This document shows positions 41,301-49,475 of a DNA stretch of 64,000 nucleotides, piece after piece (within the stretch, counting starts at the first letter, position 1; every line of letters starts with the position of its first letter). The notes beneath the pieces are model-generated. The model saw only the letters and a list, made by a program, of their open reading frames with translations, did not search any database and was not told where the DNA came from. Where the stretch lies: contig NZ_JACHMH010000001.1 in assembly GCF_014204915.1 (NCBI RefSeq), forward strand, positions 5,977,501-6,041,500. Direction: 5' to 3'. Source of the stretch: Crossiella cryophila. GTDB lineage: Bacteria > Actinomycetota > Actinomycetes > Mycobacteriales > Pseudonocardiaceae. The translations under genes were made by a program, and so were the position numbers.

Positions 41301-41858
41301 ATGAGCGAGCAAAAGGAACGCATGCTGCGCGGCGAGCTGTACCGCGACAACGATCCCGCGCTGGTCGCCGAGCGCAGGCACTGCCAGCAGCTGGTGGACC
41401 GGTTCAACGCGACCCGCTCCGGTGAGGACGAGGCACGGCAACAGATCCTGACCGAGCTGCTCGGCGGGATCGGCGCCGGATCGTGGATCATGCCACGGTT
41501 CCAGTGTGACTATGGCTACCTCATTCGCTTGGGGGACAACAGTTTCATCAACTACGACGCGATCCTGATGGACTGCGCGCCGATCACCATCGGCAATGAC
41601 GTGTCCATCGGCCCGCGGGCGCAGCTGCTCACCGCCCTGCACCCGATCGAGGATCACGAGCTGCGGCGGCAACGCTGGGAGACCGCCGCGCCCATCACCA
41701 TCGGGGACAACGCCTGGCTCGGCGGCGGAGTCATCGTCTGCCCCGGCGTGACCATCGGCGCCAACACCGTGGTCGGCGCGGGCAGCGTGGTCACCAAGGA
41801 CCTGCCCGAGCGGGTGCTGGCCGCCGGCAACCCCTGCCGGGTGATCAGGGACTTGTGA
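41301..41858 (+). CDS. Maltose/galactoside O-acetyltransferase family (hexapeptide repeat)
   Basis: A 185-aa trimeric left-handed beta-helix acetyltransferase that moves acetyl from acetyl-CoA to a sugar. The N-terminal helical domain (KERMLRGELYRDNDPALVAE) is that of the Maa/LacA family. Hexapeptide repeats run from about 65 (GLIRLGDNSFINYDAILMD-like region) to 175, including the catalytic His in TALHPIEDHELR and the end VVTKDLPERVLAAGNPCRVI. A TAGTGT element lies 8 nt before the ATG, fitting a leaderless transcript. The natural substrate is probably a detoxified sugar, as in the family. Confidence 0.88.
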   Translation: MSEQKERMLRGELYRDNDPALVAERRHCQQLVDRFNATRSGEDEARQQILTELLGGIGAGSWIMPRFQCDYGYLIRLGDNSFINYDAILMDCAPITIGNDVSIGPRAQLLTALHPIEDHELRRQRWETAAPITIGDNAWLGGGVIVCPGVTIGANTVVGAGSVVTKDLPERVLAAGNPCRVIRDL

Positions 41859-41874
41859 GGTCCTGACCTGCGGC

Positions 41875-41891
41875 ATTACCTCTGAGGTAAT
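41875..41891. promoter_or_regulatory. Perfect 17-bp palindrome ATTACCTCTGAGGTAAT
   Basis: 8-bp arms around a central T, 71 bp before the 41963 start. Just downstream, TTGACC (41899-41904) could be the -35. The 9-bp word GACCTGCGG occurs on both sides of it. It fits a dimeric repressor operator; the cognate regulator is unknown. Confidence 0.6.
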
Positions 41892-41962
41892 CGACAGCTT
41901 GACCTGCGGCGGGAGATCGTCATGCCCACAGGGACAGCCGAACTTCCGATCAAGGAGTCACG

Positions 41963-42367
41963 ATGACCACTCAGGTTTCCGCCGCCACCGCCAACCCCAC
42001 CGGTCTGCTCCGCCTCGCCCTGCGGCTGGACGCGGTGGCCTCCGGCGCCATGGGTGTGCTTCTGCTGCTGGGTAGCTCCTTCCTCGCTGAATTGCTGGGC
42101 CTGTCCGCCGGACTGCTGCTTGGGGCGGGTGTGGTGCTGGTCGTGTTCGCGGCCGGAGTCGCCACCGTGGGTCTGCGGCGGCAGCTCAGCCGGGTCGGCG
42201 CGTGGGAGATCGTGGTGATCAACGCGCTGTGGGTGGTGGCCAGTGTCGTGGTTGCCGCCATCCTGCCGATGACCGGCCTGGGTGTGGCGTTTGTGCTGGT
42301 CCAGGCTGCGGCGGTGGCGGTGTTCGCCGAACTGCAGGTGGTCGGGCTGCGCCGATCCGCCCGCTAG
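41963..42367 (+). CDS. Four-helix membrane protein of unknown function
   Basis: A 134-aa protein with four membrane helices at about residues 18-42, 50-72, 83-103 and 108-128. Short basic loops (GLRRQLSRVG) lie between helices 2 and 3, and the tail is basic. The start has an AAGGAG site. A perfect palindrome upstream suggests single-gene repression. An NmrA-like gene follows 73 bp later, preceded by its own ribosome site. The family is not recognised beyond a general small integral-membrane type. Confidence 0.7.
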   Translation: MTTQVSAATANPTGLLRLALRLDAVASGAMGVLLLLGSSFLAELLGLSAGLLLGAGVVLVVFAAGVATVGLRRQLSRVGAWEIVVINALWVVASVVVAAILPMTGLGVAFVLVQAAAVAVFAELQVVGLRRSAR

Positions 42368-42440
42368 TCCCATGGCTTGTCGTGGGCCTCGGTGGTCGCT
42401 ACAGTTGCGCTCCATTCAAACTTGAGTAACGGGGGGCGTC

Positions 42441-43313
42441 ATGCGGATCATGGTCACCGGGGCCAGTGGAACCATCGGCGGCGAGGTGCTGCGGCAACTG
42501 CTCGCCGCCGGGCACACGGTGCGAGCACTCACCCGGGATCCGGTGCGGGCCAGCCTGCCTGAGTCCGCCGAGGTCCTCCGCGGGGACCTGACCGACCCGG
42601 AGACCCTCACCGGGGTGTTCGAGAACGTGGATCGACTCTTCCTGGCACCTGCTTTCGCTGTGTCGGCGACGGTGAACGACGTGCTGGCGGCCGCGACCAC
42701 CGCAGGCGTGCGGCGGATCGTGACGCTGTCCTCGGGCGCGGTGGTGGAGGACGAACCCGGCTACGGGGACGCCGACTACCACCACGCCGACGAGGTGACC
42801 GTGGAACAGGCGGTGGAGGCCGCCGGGGTGGAGTGGACACACGTGCGGGCCGGGGAGTTCATGGCCAACACGCTGGACTGGGCACCCGCCATCCGGGCCG
42901 CGGGTGTGGTGCGCTCGCCCTTCGGCAAGATCGCCGCGGGCATGGTGCACGAGGCGGACATCGCCGCGGTCGCGGTCGCGGCGCTGACCGAGGACGGACA
43001 CCACGGCGCCAAGTACGTGCTCACCGGACCCGGACTGATCACCCCGCCGGAGCAGGTCGCCGCGATCGGCGCGGCGATCGGGCGCGACCTGCGCTTCGAG
43101 GCGATCAGCCCGGACCAGGCGCGGGCGGACTGGCTGGCCCAGGGCTGTGACCGGACCTTCGTCGAGTGGATGCTGGGACCTGAGGACGCTCCTGTCTCCG
43201 AATCGGATCTGGTGGGGGCGGCGGAGTTGACCGATGACGTCGAGCGGGTGCTGAACCGGCCCGCTCACACCTACGCACGATGGGCGGCCGATCATGCCGA
43301 CGACTTCCGGTAG
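42441..43313 (+). CDS. NmrA-like NAD(P)-binding protein
   Basis: A 290-aa atypical short-chain dehydrogenase. The nucleotide motif VTGASGTIGGEVLRQLLAAG starts at residue 5 and is complete. The acid residue of the second strand is lost in favour of ALTRDPVR, which suggests NADPH preference. No Tyr-x-x-x-Lys catalytic pair is obvious, as in NmrA-type sensors or quinone reductases; HVRAGEFMANTLDW near 136 is family-typical. The start follows GGGGGG. The MmyB-type XRE gene follows on the same strand 187 bp later. Confidence 0.85.
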   Translation: MRIMVTGASGTIGGEVLRQLLAAGHTVRALTRDPVRASLPESAEVLRGDLTDPETLTGVFENVDRLFLAPAFAVSATVNDVLAAATTAGVRRIVTLSSGAVVEDEPGYGDADYHHADEVTVEQAVEAAGVEWTHVRAGEFMANTLDWAPAIRAAGVVRSPFGKIAAGMVHEADIAAVAVAALTEDGHHGAKYVLTGPGLITPPEQVAAIGAAIGRDLRFEAISPDQARADWLAQGCDRTFVEWMLGPEDAPVSESDLVGAAELTDDVERVLNRPAHTYARWAADHADDFR

Positions 43314-43500
43314 CCGGGGGCCGAGGAACGCCGCCGGAGGCAGTCCCGCTCGCGACGGCCGCGGCGAGCCCGCCGTCGGTGGCAGGACCGCTCCGGCCAG
43401 GAATGGCCGGCACGAAGGCGCCGCGACCGCGTCTCCGCCGTCCGCGTCGGGCACGACGCTCGCCGGTACGGTTCAGCGTTCCCGGCCTGGGCCAGGTCGT

Positions 43501-44301
43501 GTGGCCACCACGACCCAGACCACGCGGCCGGTCGGCGAACTGCTCCGTGAGTGGCGGGACCGCAGGCGGCTCAGCCAACTCGAGTTGTCGGTGCGGGCCG
43601 ACATCTCCACCCGGCACCTCAGCTTCGTGGAGACCGGGCGGTCCACACCAAGCCGGGACATGCTCCTGCACCTGGCCGAGCAACTGGAACTGCCACTGCG
43701 GGAACGCAATCACCTCCTTCTCGCTGCTGGATACGCGCCGGTCTACGCCGAGTCGGCACTGGATTCGCCGCATATGACCGCGGTCCGGACCGCGGTGCGG
43801 CAGATCCTCACCGCCCATGAGCCCTACCCGGCCATCGTCATCGACCGGGCCTGGACCATGGTCGAGGCCAACGCCAGCATCGGGGTGCTGACCGAGTCGG
43901 TGCGACCGGACCTGCTGATGCCACCGGTGAACGTGTTGCGTGCCAGCCTGCATCCCGAAGGGCTCGCGTCGCGGATCGCGAACCTGGGGGAGTGGCGGGC
44001 ACATTTGCTGGGCCGGCTGCGGCGGCAGGTGGCGATGACCGCCGATCCGGTGTTGACCGAGCTGTACGAGGAACTGTCCGGCTATCCGTGCGCCGAGCCG
44101 GAGCCGGAGATCGAGCTGCCCGGACCGGGCGAGGTGGTGGTGCCGCTACGCGTGCGCCACGAGGGCCGGGAGCTGACCTTCTTCAGCATGGTCGCCACAT
44201 TCGGCACACCGGCGGACATCACCGTCTCCGAACTGGCGATCGAGTCGTTCTTCCCCGCCGACGAGGCGACCGCGACCGTGTTGCGCGCGCGGCGGAGTTG
44301 A
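43501..44301 (+). CDS. XRE-family regulator with MmyB-like ligand domain
   Basis: A 266-aa regulator. The helix-turn-helix is at about residues 12-70 (LLREWRDRRRLSQLELSVRA, then STRHLSFVETGRSTPSRDML). The C-terminal two-thirds (from about 90) has the PAS-like MmyB ligand-binding pattern (PYPAIVIDRAWTMVEANASI, then LTFFSMVATFGTPADITVSE), which binds fatty acids in known structures. The GTG at 43501 is preferred because a longer open frame is of low-complexity composition. TACGGT at 43467-43472 could be the -10. It often sits beside an oxidoreductase it controls; the NmrA-like gene upstream is the candidate. Confidence 0.85.
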   Translation: MATTTQTTRPVGELLREWRDRRRLSQLELSVRADISTRHLSFVETGRSTPSRDMLLHLAEQLELPLRERNHLLLAAGYAPVYAESALDSPHMTAVRTAVRQILTAHEPYPAIVIDRAWTMVEANASIGVLTESVRPDLLMPPVNVLRASLHPEGLASRIANLGEWRAHLLGRLRRQVAMTADPVLTELYEELSGYPCAEPEPEIELPGPGEVVVPLRVRHEGRELTFFSMVATFGTPADITVSELAIESFFPADEATATVLRARRS

Positions 44302-44344
44302 CCGACTCCTCTGGCTGGGTACGTGATCTGCCTCCTTACTACGC

Positions 44345-44611
44345 CTACGGGGGCACGAACACCTGACCGTGCAGCTCCGCCGAGATGCCCGCGCTCGTGC
44401 ACGCCAGGACCGAGCGCGGGCACTCGGCGGTGTCGCGTAGGGCGAACAGCGCACCGGGGGCGACGGTCGGCGTCATGCCCGGCGTGACCATCCGTTCGAC
44501 CCTGTCCACGGTCGCGGTCAGCGGGTCTCCCGCCGACGCGAAACCCTCTTCGCGAGGGCTGAATGTGTTGACCCCCAAGGAGAACGTCGGTCCGGGGTTG
44601 GTTCTGGTCAT
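44345..44611 (-). CDS. Hypothetical 88-aa protein divergent from MarR gene
   Basis: An 88-aa small protein, start MTRTNPGPTFSLGVNTFS with a GGAGGG ribosome site. No family is recognised. It has two Cys residues and no membrane segment. The 119-bp gap to the divergent MarR gene holds a 9-bp inverted repeat, which suggests that the MarR protein regulates it. Composition is as expected for coding DNA of this genome, but the ORF may be spurious. Confidence 0.45.
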   Translation of the reverse strand: MTRTNPGPTFSLGVNTFSPREEGFASAGDPLTATVDRVERMVTPGMTPTVAPGALFALRDTAECPRSVLACTSAGISAELHGQVFVPP

Positions 44612-44628
44612 GTGTCCCTCCAGTGAGA

Positions 44629-44672
44629 TGGTCAAGCGGCTTGTCGAGATTGAAGGTAAAGCAGCTTGACCA
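44629..44672. promoter_or_regulatory. 9-bp inverted repeat in the MarR divergent region
   Basis: Arms TGGTCAAGC (44629-44637) and GCTTGACCA (44664-44672), 26-nt spacer, perfect. Both arms lie in the gap between the 88-aa gene and the MarR gene, as expected for a divergent MarR operator region. Confidence 0.5.
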
Positions 44673-44730
44673 CATCGCGCAAGTCGGTGTTGAATGCAGA
44701 TGGGCGAACGAGCGGATCTAGGGTGGCGCC

Positions 44731-45183
44731 ATGGCCGAGGGGCAGCTTCCTGTGACGCTCGCGATGGTGTTCCGATTGATGAACGACCGCGTGCACACGC
44801 GGATGGACGAGCAGGGGTATCCCGGGCTGCGGCCCGCCTACGGATACGCGTTCAACTTCCTGTCCTGCAATCCCACGACGACCGCGGTGGCGCTGGCGAT
44901 CCATCTTGGGGTCACCAAGCAGGCGGCGGTGCAGCTCGTGGAGGAGCTGGAGAACCAGGGTTTCGTGACACGGCGCCCACATCCGGACGATGGCCGCGCC
45001 AAGATCGTCGAACTGACCGAACGAGGCCGGCAGTGCATCCGCGAAGTCGAGCTGATGTGGATGGAGGAGGAGGAACGTTGGGAACAACTGGTTGGTAAGC
45101 AGGCGCTGGACGAAGTGCGATTCTCGCTCTGGGCCTACGTGCGCGATTCAGGGCGACCGGTCGGACTGCGGCCACTCTGGTGA
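44731..45183 (+). CDS. MarR-family regulator
   Basis: A 150-aa winged-helix regulator. The DNA-binding domain (about 40-105) has VALAIHLGVTKQAAVQLVEE as the helix-turn-helix and HPDDGRAKIVELTERGRQCI as the wing, which is the strongest family signature. Dimerisation helices lie at both ends. TAGGGT lies 6 nt before the ATG, consistent with a leaderless transcript. A perfect inverted repeat lies upstream. Ligand unknown; the divergent 88-aa gene is the only obvious target. Confidence 0.87.
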   Translation: MAEGQLPVTLAMVFRLMNDRVHTRMDEQGYPGLRPAYGYAFNFLSCNPTTTAVALAIHLGVTKQAAVQLVEELENQGFVTRRPHPDDGRAKIVELTERGRQCIREVELMWMEEEERWEQLVGKQALDEVRFSLWAYVRDSGRPVGLRPLW

Positions 45184-45663
45184 CACGTTCCGGTGGCGAG
45201 GGCCTGGAGTGACGGGCAGGCGACCGTCGTGGACATGACCGTCAGCGCGGACGGCGGTCAGGGCGATGGGCGGCGACCCGAACTGGCGAAGGATCGGCAC
45301 GGTGCGGGCCGTGTCGGGCTGGGTTTCAGTGCACTCCCGCCTGATGAACTGGCGTAGCCGGGCAGGTTGGCACGGTACTGAGACTGGTGGCGTCCGGCTG
45401 GGCCGGGTCGTCGGCCTGACTTGCTCGGGCAGTGGCTGGGGCAGGACGTGACCAGTCGCGAACCGGCCTGACAGGTCGGAACTGTGTGGCGGCTGCGAGG
45501 CGGTGGCCATGGCCGAGGTGGCCAGGGCCGCGCTCTGGGTGAGTGATCTCGGCGGACTGGCCGAGAGCCGGACTGACCTGGGTTAGGGCGGCCGGACCGT
45601 GCTGGCGGCGCCGGGTCAGAGCCCGCGTGGTGGGCTTGGGGGCGGCGACCTCGCCGGTGCCGG
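45184..45663. other. Gene-free stretch between MarR and TetR genes
   Basis: No supported gene in 480 bp. Open frames on both strands lack family similarity and a ribosome site. Nothing structured beyond short G-rich runs was seen. Confidence 0.5.
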
Positions 45664-46278
45664 TCAGGTAGCCGGTGTGACTGGGCGGAGTGAGCTGAGC
45701 AGCAGCTCGGTGAAGTCCGCGCCGATCTCGGTGACGCTCTTCGGGCCGCTCGGGCGGTACCAGACCGCCATGTGGTGGATGGCGCCGAAGAAGGAGTGCG
45801 TGACCAGGTCCGCCGAGATGTCCGGGCGGAACTCGCCGACGCGCTGGCCTTCCTCGACCAGGCCGCGGAAGCGCTCGTGGTAGCGGCGGCGTTCGGCGCG
45901 GACCGTGGCCAGGGTGGTCGGCGGGAGGTGGTGCATCTCGCGGAAGAACACCGTCACCTCGCGCAGGCTGTTCGCGCTGCTGGTCACCACGTCCTCGGCG
46001 GCGGCGCGCAGGCGTTCGGCCGGCGAGCCCGAGCTGGTCGCGATCTGTTCGAGGCGGTAGGTCTGCAGGAACAGCAGGCGCCGGTAGACCTCGTGCAGCA
46101 GCTCTGCCTTGGACTTGAAGTAGTGGTAGAGCCCGCCCTTGGTCACCCCGGCGGCATCGGCGATCTCCTGGACCGAGGTGGCCGGGTAGCCCTTGTCGGC
46201 GAACAGGCGGGTTGCGGCCTCGACCAGTCGCTCTGGGACAAACCGGTCGGTCGGTGCGGACTCGGATCGTGCTGACAC
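45664..46278 (-). CDS. TetR-family regulator of the acyl-CoA operon
   Basis: A 204-aa regulator, divergent from the HAD/kinase/acyl-CoA-dehydrogenase operon. The helix-turn-helix (about 15-60) has YPATSVQEIADAAGVTKGG then LYHYFKSKAELLHEVY. The C-terminal domain includes REVTVFFREMHHLPPTTLAT and resembles TetR proteins that bind acyl-CoAs (KstR2/FadR type), which fits the neighbours, though this is inference. GTG 46278 is chosen; the longer frame to 46383 runs into the divergent promoter. A CCACT-T-AGTGG near-palindrome lies 14 bp upstream. Confidence 0.85.
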   Translation of the reverse strand: MSARSESAPTDRFVPERLVEAATRLFADKGYPATSVQEIADAAGVTKGGLYHYFKSKAELLHEVYRRLLFLQTYRLEQIATSSGSPAERLRAAAEDVVTSSANSLREVTVFFREMHHLPPTTLATVRAERRRYHERFRGLVEEGQRVGEFRPDISADLVTHSFFGAIHHMAVWYRPSGPKSVTEIGADFTELLLSSLRPVTPAT

Positions 46279-46291
46279 AGTGCTGATAGTG

Positions 46292-46302
46292 CCACTAAGT
46301 GG
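46292..46302. promoter_or_regulatory. Palindrome CCACTAAGTGG in the divergent TetR/HAD promoter
   Basis: 5-bp arms around a central A, located between the TetR start and the HAD start. A plausible core of the TetR operator. A TAGCCT element at 46354-46359 lies 7 nt before the HAD GTG. Confidence 0.45.
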
Positions 46303-46366
46303 GGTGATTCGCTGCACCCGATGAGCGGCATTGCCGACATTCCAACCGGTCGGTAGCCTCCGTGGG

Positions 46367-47029
46367 GTGGCATTGACGGACACCCGAGAGATCGACGCGC
46401 TGGTGGTGGACTACGGCGGGGTGCTGACCACCTCGATCCGGTCGTCCTTCCGCGACTGGTGCGAGACCGACGGCATCACCCAGGACAGCCTGCGCGGCCT
46501 GCTCGGTGACTGGCTGGGCGCGCGGGCCGAGCCCGGCAACCCGATCCACCTGCTGGAGACCGGCGAGCTGGACACCGGCGAGTTCGAGCGGCACCTGGCC
46601 GCCCGGCTCACCACCGTGGACGGCAGGGCCATCGACTCCAAGGGACTGATCCGGCGGATGTTCGCCGGGGTGGGCCCGGACGAGGCGATGCTCGACCTGC
46701 TGCGGGATGCCCGCGAAGCCGGGTTGCGCACCGCGCTGCTGTCCAACAGCTGGGGTGGCGGCTACCCGATGGAGCGGCTGCGCGAGCTGTGCGAGGTGAT
46801 CGTGATCAGCGGCGATGTCGGGTTGCGCAAACCCGACGCGGCGATCTACGAGTACACCCTGGAGCGGCTGGGGCTGCCCGCTGGGCGCTGTGTGTTCGTC
46901 GACGACGCGGAGCCGAACGTGCTGGGCGCGCGGGCGGTGGGCATGCACGGGGTGTGGCACACCGACGCGGCCAGCACCATCGCGGCTGTGACGGCGCTCG
47001 CGCCGGGGCTGGCGGGAGGATCGGCATGA
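46367..47029 (+). CDS. HAD-superfamily phosphatase-like protein (ACAD10 N-domain type)
   Basis: A 220-aa haloacid-dehalogenase-fold hydrolase. Motif I is degenerate-looking ALVVDYGGVLTTS (DxG rather than DxD), motif II is TALLSNSWGGGYP, motif III is SGDVGLRKPDAAIYEYTLER and motif IV is CVFVDDAEPNVLGARAVGM. This is the subgroup found as the first domain of eukaryotic ACAD10. The GTG start is set by the TAGCCT element 7 nt upstream. It overlaps the kinase gene by 4 bp, so the operon order HAD, kinase, dehydrogenase mirrors the ACAD10 domain order. Confidence 0.85.
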   Translation: MALTDTREIDALVVDYGGVLTTSIRSSFRDWCETDGITQDSLRGLLGDWLGARAEPGNPIHLLETGELDTGEFERHLAARLTTVDGRAIDSKGLIRRMFAGVGPDEAMLDLLRDAREAGLRTALLSNSWGGGYPMERLRELCEVIVISGDVGLRKPDAAIYEYTLERLGLPAGRCVFVDDAEPNVLGARAVGMHGVWHTDAASTIAAVTALAPGLAGGSA

Positions 47030-48204
47030 GCGGACCGGAGAATACGGGCAAGCCCGCGACCCTGGGCAAGGACGGGTCGCTGAGCAAGCTCGGGACGCAG
47101 GAGAAGGCCGGGGCCCAAGAAGGAGTAGGGGCCCCGGAGAGGGCCCGGACCCAGGATGGGGCCGGGGCCTCCGCGGGCGGGGCCGAGGAGCTGCCAGGCC
47201 TTGACCTCGGACGATTCCGCACCTACCTCGACGAGCAGCGACCCGGGCTGCGCGCCGGGGAACTGACCGCTGAACTCATCGCGGGCGGGCGGTCCAACCT
47301 GACCTACTCCGTCAGCGACGGGGTGCACGACTGGGTGTTGCGGCGGCCGCCGCTCGGGCATGTGCTGGCCACCGCGCACGACATGGGCCGGGAGTACCGG
47401 GTGATCACCGCGTTGCGGGACACCGCGGTGCCGGTGCCGACCACCGTGCTGCTCTGCACCGACCCCGGGGTGCTGGGCGCGCCCTTCTACCTCATGGACC
47501 GGACGCCAGGGCAGGTGTTGCGCACCCGGTCCGACGCCGCCTGGCTGCGGCCGGAACAGGCGCGGGCGCTCTCGCTCGAGCTGGTGGAGGTGCTGGCCGA
47601 CCTGCACGCCGTGGCGCCGGAGTCGGTGGGCCTGACGGATTTCGGGCGACCGGACGGGTTCCTGACCCGGCAGGTCAACCGGTGGAAGAAGCAGTTGGAC
47701 GCCTCGCGGAGCCGGGAACTGGCCGGGATCGACGACCTGCACGCCCAGCTCGGCGCGCGGATCCCGGTCTCGGGCGAGCCCGCGATCGTGCACGGCGACT
47801 ACCGGCTGGGCAACGTCCTGGTCGGTGCGGATCCGCTGGGCATCACCGGGGTGCTGGACTGGGAGATGTCCACCCTCGGTGACCCGCTGACCGACCTGGG
47901 CCTGCTCGTGGTCTACAACCACGACCTCGGCACCGCGGGCGAGGAGATCTCCGGCAGCAACTCTGTGCCCGGACTGGCCGGCACCGACGAGCTGATCGCG
48001 CACTACGCCCAGCGCAGCGGCCACGATGTCGGGCGGCTGAACTGGTACGTGGCACTGAGCTTCTTCAAGCTCGCGGTGATCGTGGAGGGCATCCACTTCC
48101 GGTTCGTGGCCGGCCAGACCGTCGGCGCGGGCTTCGACAAGATCGGCAAACTCACGCCCCTGCTGGTGAGCAGCGGGCTGAACGCACTGGCAGAGGAGAG
48201 CTAG
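47026..48204 (+). CDS. APH-fold kinase of ACAD10/11 type
   Basis: A 392-aa phosphotransferase. A low-complexity N-terminal extension of about 60 residues precedes the kinase domain. The domain begins with a nucleotide loop AELIAGGRSNLTYSVSDG near 85 and has the catalytic loop AIVHGDYRLGNVLVGADPLG near 255 and metal motif GVLDWEMSTLGDPLTDLGLL near 278. This is the kinase type that forms part of ACAD10 and ACAD11 and the bacterial LvaA kinase of 4-hydroxyacyl-CoA degradation. It overlaps the HAD gene by 4 bp and abuts the dehydrogenase gene, its likely pathway partner. Confidence 0.87.
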   Translation: MSGPENTGKPATLGKDGSLSKLGTQEKAGAQEGVGAPERARTQDGAGASAGGAEELPGLDLGRFRTYLDEQRPGLRAGELTAELIAGGRSNLTYSVSDGVHDWVLRRPPLGHVLATAHDMGREYRVITALRDTAVPVPTTVLLCTDPGVLGAPFYLMDRTPGQVLRTRSDAAWLRPEQARALSLELVEVLADLHAVAPESVGLTDFGRPDGFLTRQVNRWKKQLDASRSRELAGIDDLHAQLGARIPVSGEPAIVHGDYRLGNVLVGADPLGITGVLDWEMSTLGDPLTDLGLLVVYNHDLGTAGEEISGSNSVPGLAGTDELIAHYAQRSGHDVGRLNWYVALSFFKLAVIVEGIHFRFVAGQTVGAGFDKIGKLTPLLVSSGLNALAEES

Positions 48205-49416
48205 ATGGACTTCGCCCTCGACGAGCGCACCCTCGAACTGCGCGAGAAGCTGCTGGCGTTCATGGATTCCCACATCTACCCGGCCGAGCAGGAGCTGCTC
48301 GGCAAGGACGTCGCGCCCGGCGCGGAGTGGGACCGGCCGTCAGTGATGGAGGACCTCAAGGAGGAGGCGCGCAGGCGTGGCCTGTGGAACCTGTTCCTGC
48401 CCGGCGCGCACGGCGCGGGCCTGACCAACCTGCAGTACGCCTCGCTGGCCGAGATCACCGGCCACAGCCCCGGCCTGGCCCCTGAGGCGCTCAACTGCGC
48501 CGCGCCGGACACCGGCAACATGGAACTGCTGGCCGAGTTCGGCTCCGAGGCACAGCAGCGGCGGTGGCTGGAACCGTTGCTGGGCGGGCAGATCCGCTCC
48601 GCCTTCTGCATGACCGAGCCGGAGGTGGCCTCCTCCGACGCGAGCAACATCGCCACCCGGATCGACCGCGACGGCGACCACTACGTGGTCAACGGCCGCA
48701 AGTGGTTCGCCTCCGGTGCGATGAGCCCGGACTGCGCGGTGCTCATCGTCATGGGCAAGACCGATCCCGGCGCGGAACGGCACCGCCAGCAGAGCATGAT
48801 CATCGTCCCGTCGGACACCCCCGGTGTGGACATCAAGCGCGGCATGCACGTCTTCGGCTACACCGACGGCGCGCACGGCGGGCACGCCGAGGTCGTGTTC
48901 ACCAACGTCCGGGTGCCCGCGGAGAACCTGGTCGCCGGTGAGGGCGACGGGTTCGCCATCGCGCAGGCCCGGCTCGGGCCCGGCCGGATCCACCACTGCA
49001 TGCGGTTGATCGGCATGGCCGAGCGTGCCCTGGAACTGATGTGCCAGCGCGCGCTGGACCGGGTCGCCTTCGGCAAACCGCTGGCCGAGCAGGGCGTGGT
49101 GCGGGAGTGGATCGCCGAATCCCGGGTGCGCATCGAGCAGACCCGCCTGCTGGTGCTCAAGACCGCGTGGCTGATGGACACCGTGGGCAACAAGGGCGCG
49201 CACACCGAGATCCAGGCGATCAAGATCGCCACCCCGCGGATGACCGAATGGGTGGTGGACAAGGCGATCCAGGCGCACGGCGCGGGCGGGGTCAGCCAGG
49301 ACCTGCCGCTGGCGCACCTGTGGGCGCAGGGCCGCACACTGCGACTGGCCGACGGTCCGGACGAGGTGCACCTGGCCTCGCTGGCGCGGCGGGAACTGAA
49401 GAAGTACAAGGGCTAG
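48205..49416 (+). CDS. Acyl-CoA dehydrogenase (ACAD10/11-like)
   Basis: A 403-aa FAD-dependent acyl-CoA dehydrogenase. Substrate/FAD motifs in order: FCMTEPEVASSDASNIATRI near 133, YVVNGRKWFASGAMSPDCAV near 158, GPGRIHHCMRLIGMAERALE near 258, and the FAD tail IQAHGAGGVSQDLPLAHLWA near 353. The first motif and the HHCMR block match the ACAD10/11 branch. The start immediately follows the kinase stop, so translation is coupled. Together with the HAD and kinase genes it probably removes a hydroxyl group from a 4-hydroxyacyl-CoA by phosphorylation and elimination, as for ACAD10/11 and Lva systems; substrate unproven. Confidence 0.88.
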   Translation: MDFALDERTLELREKLLAFMDSHIYPAEQELLGKDVAPGAEWDRPSVMEDLKEEARRRGLWNLFLPGAHGAGLTNLQYASLAEITGHSPGLAPEALNCAAPDTGNMELLAEFGSEAQQRRWLEPLLGGQIRSAFCMTEPEVASSDASNIATRIDRDGDHYVVNGRKWFASGAMSPDCAVLIVMGKTDPGAERHRQQSMIIVPSDTPGVDIKRGMHVFGYTDGAHGGHAEVVFTNVRVPAENLVAGEGDGFAIAQARLGPGRIHHCMRLIGMAERALELMCQRALDRVAFGKPLAEQGVVREWIAESRVRIEQTRLLVLKTAWLMDTVGNKGAHTEIQAIKIATPRMTEWVVDKAIQAHGAGGVSQDLPLAHLWAQGRTLRLADGPDEVHLASLARRELKKYKG

Positions 49417-49427
49417 ACAGAACTGAG

Positions 49428-49469
49428 AGCCGGGGCCGGTAGTCCACTGTGGACATACCGGCCCCGGTT
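49428..49469. terminator. Strong bidirectional terminator between convergent genes
   Basis: Arms CCGGGGCCGGTA (49430-49441) and TACCGGCCCCGG (49456-49467) with an inner stem GTCCAC-T-GTGGAC and a one-base bulge. It lies between the acyl-CoA dehydrogenase stop and the stop of the convergent ATC-hydrolase gene. The stem exceeds 18 bp, so it can end transcripts from both sides. Confidence 0.85.
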
Positions 49470-49475
49470 CCGCGC

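Noticed and set aside
45184-45663. Possible small genes between MarR and TetR genes
   Set aside because: Frames are short, have no ribosome site, and show no family pattern.
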